Below, in pieces: positions 6,628 to 7,093 of a stretch of DNA of 7,093 nt. Numbering within the stretch: position 1 is the first letter of the stretch; every line of letters begins with the position of its first letter. The notes beneath the pieces were generated by a model. That model was not told where the DNA came from, searched no databases, and saw nothing but the letters and a program-made list of their open reading frames with translations. The position numbers and the translations under genes are program-made. Source of the DNA: Planctomycetota bacterium (GTDB lineage Bacteria; Planctomycetota; Phycisphaerae; Sedimentisphaerales; Anaerobacaceae); NCBI GenBank assembly GCA_013202635.1, contig JABMRO010000765.1, positions 1-7,093 on the forward strand, given 5' to 3'.

Positions 6628-6687
6628 ATCCGCTCTTTCTGATTCCAGCCTGCATTATTTGGGGTGATTATAACGCATACTAAAAAT

Positions 6688-7093
6688 ATGGCCGGTAGAA
6701 CTACGATAATTACTTTGCTGATGTTAATGTGCTGTGGGACAGGATTTGCGTTAGAACCCAACGAGATCCTTGTTATAGCCAACAGGCAAATTTCCGTGTC
6801 GCAGCGGATTGCGGAGTACTACTGCGAAAAACGGAATATACCGAAGAAGAATATCATCTACCTTGCTTTGGGGTACAATCCACGTGAGAGAATCAGCAGG
6901 GACGAGTACGAAAGCTCCCTTGCCCTGCCAATTAAAAGGCAGTTGCAGCGAAGGTTTCCCGGCGAAATCAGATGTTTGGTGACAACCTATGGCATACCTG
7001 TCAAGGTAGGTTCGCAAGGGCCTTTGCCCGGGATGGGAGGTAAACTAAAAGAATTGAAGAGGCTTCTCAGCAAGGAAAAGCAAAGGCTTGAAC
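6688..7093 (+). CDS. TIGR03790-family exported protein, N-terminal part (3' end outside window)
   Basis: The frame is open from 6643 to the window end without a stop, giving 135 codons from ATG 6688. The N-terminus is a signal peptide: a basic start (MAGR), a hydrophobic stretch TIITLLMLMCC (about 6-16), and a likely signal peptidase I site after GFA (residue 21); no good lipobox is present. The mature start LEPNEILVIANRQISVSQRI, then AEYYCEKRNIPKKNI, ISRDEYESS, and CLVTTYGIPVKV match, as I remember it, the uncharacterised TIGR03790 family. That family is reported mainly in genomes with exosortase/PEP-CTERM sorting and exopolysaccharide genes. It would act in the periplasm or outside the cell; its reaction is unknown. 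GTG 6664 is an alternative start adding 8 residues; neither start has a clear ribosome site. It follows the KamA-family gene after 60 bases without a visible terminator. Confidence 0.8.
   Translation, partial: MAGRTTIITLLMLMCCGTGFALEPNEILVIANRQISVSQRIAEYYCEKRNIPKKNIIYLALGYNPRERISRDEYESSLALPIKRQLQRRFPGEIRCLVTTYGIPVKVGSQGPLPGMGGKLKELKRLLSKEKQRLE

Noticed and set aside
6669..6674. TATAAC, a possible -10 box before the TIGR03790 gene
   Set aside because: No acceptable -35 sequence lies 16-18 bases upstream, and the leader would be only a few bases.
6690..6697. GCCGGTAG, resembling the ops element GGCGGTAG used by RfaH
   Set aside because: It has a mismatch, lies inside the signal peptide codons rather than in an upstream leader, and stands alone.
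6751..7017. 88-residue minus-strand open frame
   Set aside because: It is antisense to the TIGR03790-type protein, whose plus-strand frame carries a signal peptide and family motifs.

Overview
This is a bacterial cell-surface polysaccharide region. The content suggests an anaerobic or facultative Gram-negative-type bacterium, most likely Planctomycetota (Phycisphaerae-like). That placement rests on the gene mix (a TIGR03790-type exported protein, a KamA-family radical SAM protein and exopolysaccharide genes) and on a moderate G+C content judged by eye. It is an inference; no marker gene is present.

Layout: (i) 2-3456, plus strand: a compact run of three GT-B (GT4-type) glycosyltransferases followed by a GNAT acetyltransferase. 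The first is cut by the window edge. The last two junctions overlap (1 and 4 bases), so the genes are probably co-transcribed and partly translationally coupled. (ii) 3465-4634, minus strand: a polytopic MraY/WecA-family sugar-1-phosphate transferase, convergent with the GNAT gene across only 8 bases. (iii) 4635-4844: a 210-base divergent intergenic region with a plausible sigma-70-like promoter facing each way and small inverted repeats. (iv) 4845-6627, plus strand: a small monotopic (PglC/WcaJ-core-type) sugar-phosphate transferase overlapping a KamA-family radical SAM protein. (v) 6688 to the window end, plus strand: the N-terminal part of a signal-peptide-bearing TIGR03790-family protein.

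Reading the genes together: either phosphoglycosyl transferase could load the first sugar phosphate onto undecaprenyl phosphate at the inner membrane. The GT4 enzymes would extend the glycan in the cytoplasm, and the GNAT protein could acetylate an amino sugar or another amine. The radical SAM protein keeps the cluster-binding cysteines and a likely PLP lysine of lysine 2,3-aminomutase, but lacks the two aspartates that enzyme uses to hold the substrate's side-chain amine. A different amino acid substrate is therefore likely. Its overlap with a glycan-initiating enzyme is the most unusual association here. No tRNA, rRNA, CRISPR array, insertion sequence or origin is visible.
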